Source: Hyphomicrobium facile (lineage in GTDB: Bacteria > Pseudomonadota > Alphaproteobacteria > Rhizobiales > Hyphomicrobiaceae). From it: 64,000 bases of DNA. How positions within the stretch are numbered: the stretch's first letter is position 1; each line of letters begins with the position of its first letter. The notes below the pieces were generated by a model. The model was not told the origin of the DNA, did no database searches, and worked only from the letters and a program-made list of their open reading frames with translations. The stretch lies in the NCBI RefSeq assembly GCF_900116175.1, contig NZ_FPCH01000002.1, forward strand, positions 186,001 through 250,000, given 5' to 3'. The position numbers were made by a program, and so were the translations under genes. Shown here in pieces: positions 62,497 to 64,000 of this stretch.

Positions 62497-64000
62497 TCAG
62501 ACCGCTTCCGCCAGCGGCTGTTTGTTTTCGAGATACTTCGCGAATTGAAGCTTGAAGAGGCGATTGTAGGCCCCGCCGTTCGCGATCAACTCATCGTGCG
62601 ATCCGCTCTCGATGACGCGCCCGGCCTCGATCACATGGATGAGATCGGCGTGCAGGATGGTCGACAGACGGTGAGCGATGACGAGCGTGGTTTTTCCCTT
62701 CGTCAGGTTGCGCAGCTCGCGCTGAATGGCGTCCTCGGTTTCGCTATCGAGCGCGGACGTCGGCTCGTCGAGGAGAATGATCGGCGCACTCTTCAGGTAG
62801 GCTCGCGCGAGCGCGATGCGCTGGCGCTGGCCGCCCGAGACCTGGGCTCCGAGTTCGCCGACCGGATTTTCGTATCCGCGCGGCAACGACATGATGAATT
62901 CATGAGCGCTGGCCGCTTTGGCCGCCTCGATGCATTGTTCGTCGGTAGCGTTGTCGAGGCCGGCTCTGATGTTATCGATGATCGAGCCTTCAAACAGAAA
63001 TGCATCCTGGCCGACAACGGAAATGTTGTGGCGCAGCGATTTGAGAGAGACATCCGCTATCGCCTGGCCGTCAATCTCGATAACGCCGGAATCGGGCTCC
63101 CGAAGCCTTTGCAGCAATGCGAATACAGTTGATTTTCCGCCACCGGAATGGCCGACGAGTGCCGTCACCTTGCCGGCCGGAACCGAGAACGACATTCCAT
63201 TGATGACGGGTTTGTTCGGGACGTATCTGAACGAGACATCGCGCAGCACGATCTCGCCGTTCCGGATCACAAGCTCGGGGCGCCCGGGAGGTTCATCCTC
63301 GCGTGCGGGGCTGTCCATCAATTCATACATCATGCGAACGCCGACGGCGGCTGTTGCGAGCGACAATTGAACGCGCGAGAGCCTGCGGGCGGGATCTGCG
63401 CACATCAGAAGAGCCGTGATGAAGGCGAAGAACTGCCCGGGGCTGTCACCGTGATAGAGATTTCGCCAGCCGGCATAGAAAACAACAGCGGCAACCGCAC
63501 AGCCACCGATCGTCTCCATGAGCGGGTTCACGCCGGCGCCGATGCGGAGCATTTTGTTGGACAGGCGCTGGACAGCTTCGATCGCATCGAACATTCGAAC
63601 TCGCATCTTGTTTTCGAGCTGGAATGATTTTACGACCTGCGCCCCTTGGCTGACTTCTCGCGTAATCTGAACGATGCCACTCAGCGAGTGAACCTCACTT
63701 CGCGTCGCCTTCTTGATGCGTTCGACCATCTTGCGAGACGATAGGGCAGCCACCGGGCCGCCGATCAGCGCAATGGCCGACAGGATCGGATCCAGTGCAA
63801 TCATCGTGATGACGAGACCGATGATCGTGAAGAGATCGCGCCCGAGGTTCAGAGACACCATGTTCAGCATGTCTCTAACGGCGTTCGCGTTATGCGACAT
63901 CCTGGTGACGAGTTCGCTCGAGCTGTGTCGCTGAAAGAAAGCGACGTCGACTTTCATCATATGCTCGAACATGCGCTTTTGCGTCTGCGCAACAAGACGA
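62497..64000 (-). CDS. MsbA-like ABC exporter (5' end beyond window)
   Basis: Open to the window edge; the residues at the edge (RLVAQTQKRMFEHMMKVDVA) continue the family's first loop, so the gene is cut by the window and not broken. Membrane domain to about 63340, then the ATPase with Walker A GHSGGGKST, Q-loop VVGQDAFLFEGSI, signature QVSGGQRQRIALARAYL and Walker B IILLDEPTSALD. It resembles lipid A / lipid exporters of the MsbA type; the substrate is not fixed by sequence. The C-terminus is FAKYLENKQPLAEAV. Confidence 0.92.
   Translation of the reverse strand, partial: RLVAQTQKRMFEHMMKVDVAFFQRHSSSELVTRMSHNANAVRDMLNMVSLNLGRDLFTIIGLVITMIALDPILSAIALIGGPVAALSSRKMVERIKKATRSEVHSLSGIVQITREVSQGAQVVKSFQLENKMRVRMFDAIEAVQRLSNKMLRIGAGVNPLMETIGGCAVAAVVFYAGWRNLYHGDSPGQFFAFITALLMCADPARRLSRVQLSLATAAVGVRMMYELMDSPAREDEPPGRPELVIRNGEIVLRDVSFRYVPNKPVINGMSFSVPAGKVTALVGHSGGGKSTVFALLQRLREPDSGVIEIDGQAIADVSLKSLRHNISVVGQDAFLFEGSIIDNIRAGLDNATDEQCIEAAKAASAHEFIMSLPRGYENPVGELGAQVSGGQRQRIALARAYLKSAPIILLDEPTSALDSETEDAIQRELRNLTKGKTTLVIAHRLSTILHADLIHVIEAGRVIESGSHDELIANGGAYNRLFKLQFAKYLENKQPLAEAV

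Overview
The window is a high-GC chromosomal segment of an alphaproteobacterium, most likely a rhizobialian close to Hyphomicrobium. Three things point there. A PhyR-NepR-EcfG general stress response locus is present, which is confined to Alphaproteobacteria. An NdvA/ChvA-type glucan exporter is of the rhizobial kind. A small exported SRPBCC protein resembles the MxaD proteins of methylotrophs. No insertion sequence, prophage or CRISPR array was seen. The only mobile-looking DNA is a short repeat insertion behind argC.

Layout. 1-12.6 kb: the tRNA-Trp-secE-nusG-rplKA-rplJL-rpoBC block on the minus strand, with hairpins in the rplA-rplJ and rplL-rpoB gaps. 12.7-18 kb: a YbjQ-like protein, a GGDEF-EAL protein, a HAD hydrolase, an exported protein and an FkbM methyltransferase. 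18-27.3 kb: an OpgH periplasmic-glucan glucosyltransferase and an NdvA exporter, interleaved with an unusual gene set. That set comprises an MDR dehydrogenase, a PTPS-fold protein stripped of its catalytic residues, a glycosyltransferase, a methyltransferase, a RibD-type reductase and a GTP cyclohydrolase II. It looks like a pathway to a decorated pterin or ribityl-pyrimidine and is the best candidate here for an undescribed system. 27.3-34.6 kb: a CoA-binding/VOC/enoyl-CoA hydratase operon, rplM-rpsI, terC, argC, ctaA and a DUF2842-like gene. 34.5-40.2 kb: a small exopolysaccharide locus (deacetylase, Wzz/Wzc-like protein with a degenerate kinase domain, Wza-like lipoprotein, glycosyltransferase).

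40.3-60.6 kb is a signalling and stress island. It has a NarX/NarL-type two-component pair, then phyR facing nepR-ecfG with back-to-back EcfG promoters. Next come a 1898-residue soluble poly-HAMP hybrid kinase with its own consensus EcfG promoter, a REC-PAS-HWE-REC protein, a GH15 hydrolase, a membrane HWE kinase, and an otsA-glucokinase-PfkB-otsB operon behind a near-consensus EcfG promoter. The reading is that stress activates EcfG, which raises its own operon, phyR, the poly-HAMP kinase and trehalose synthesis. 60.6-64 kb: an unrecognised membrane protein and a partial MsbA-like ABC exporter that runs off the end.

Starts were moved from the longest open frame where a ribosome binding site, overlap or family N-terminus argued for it; such choices are stated in each entry.
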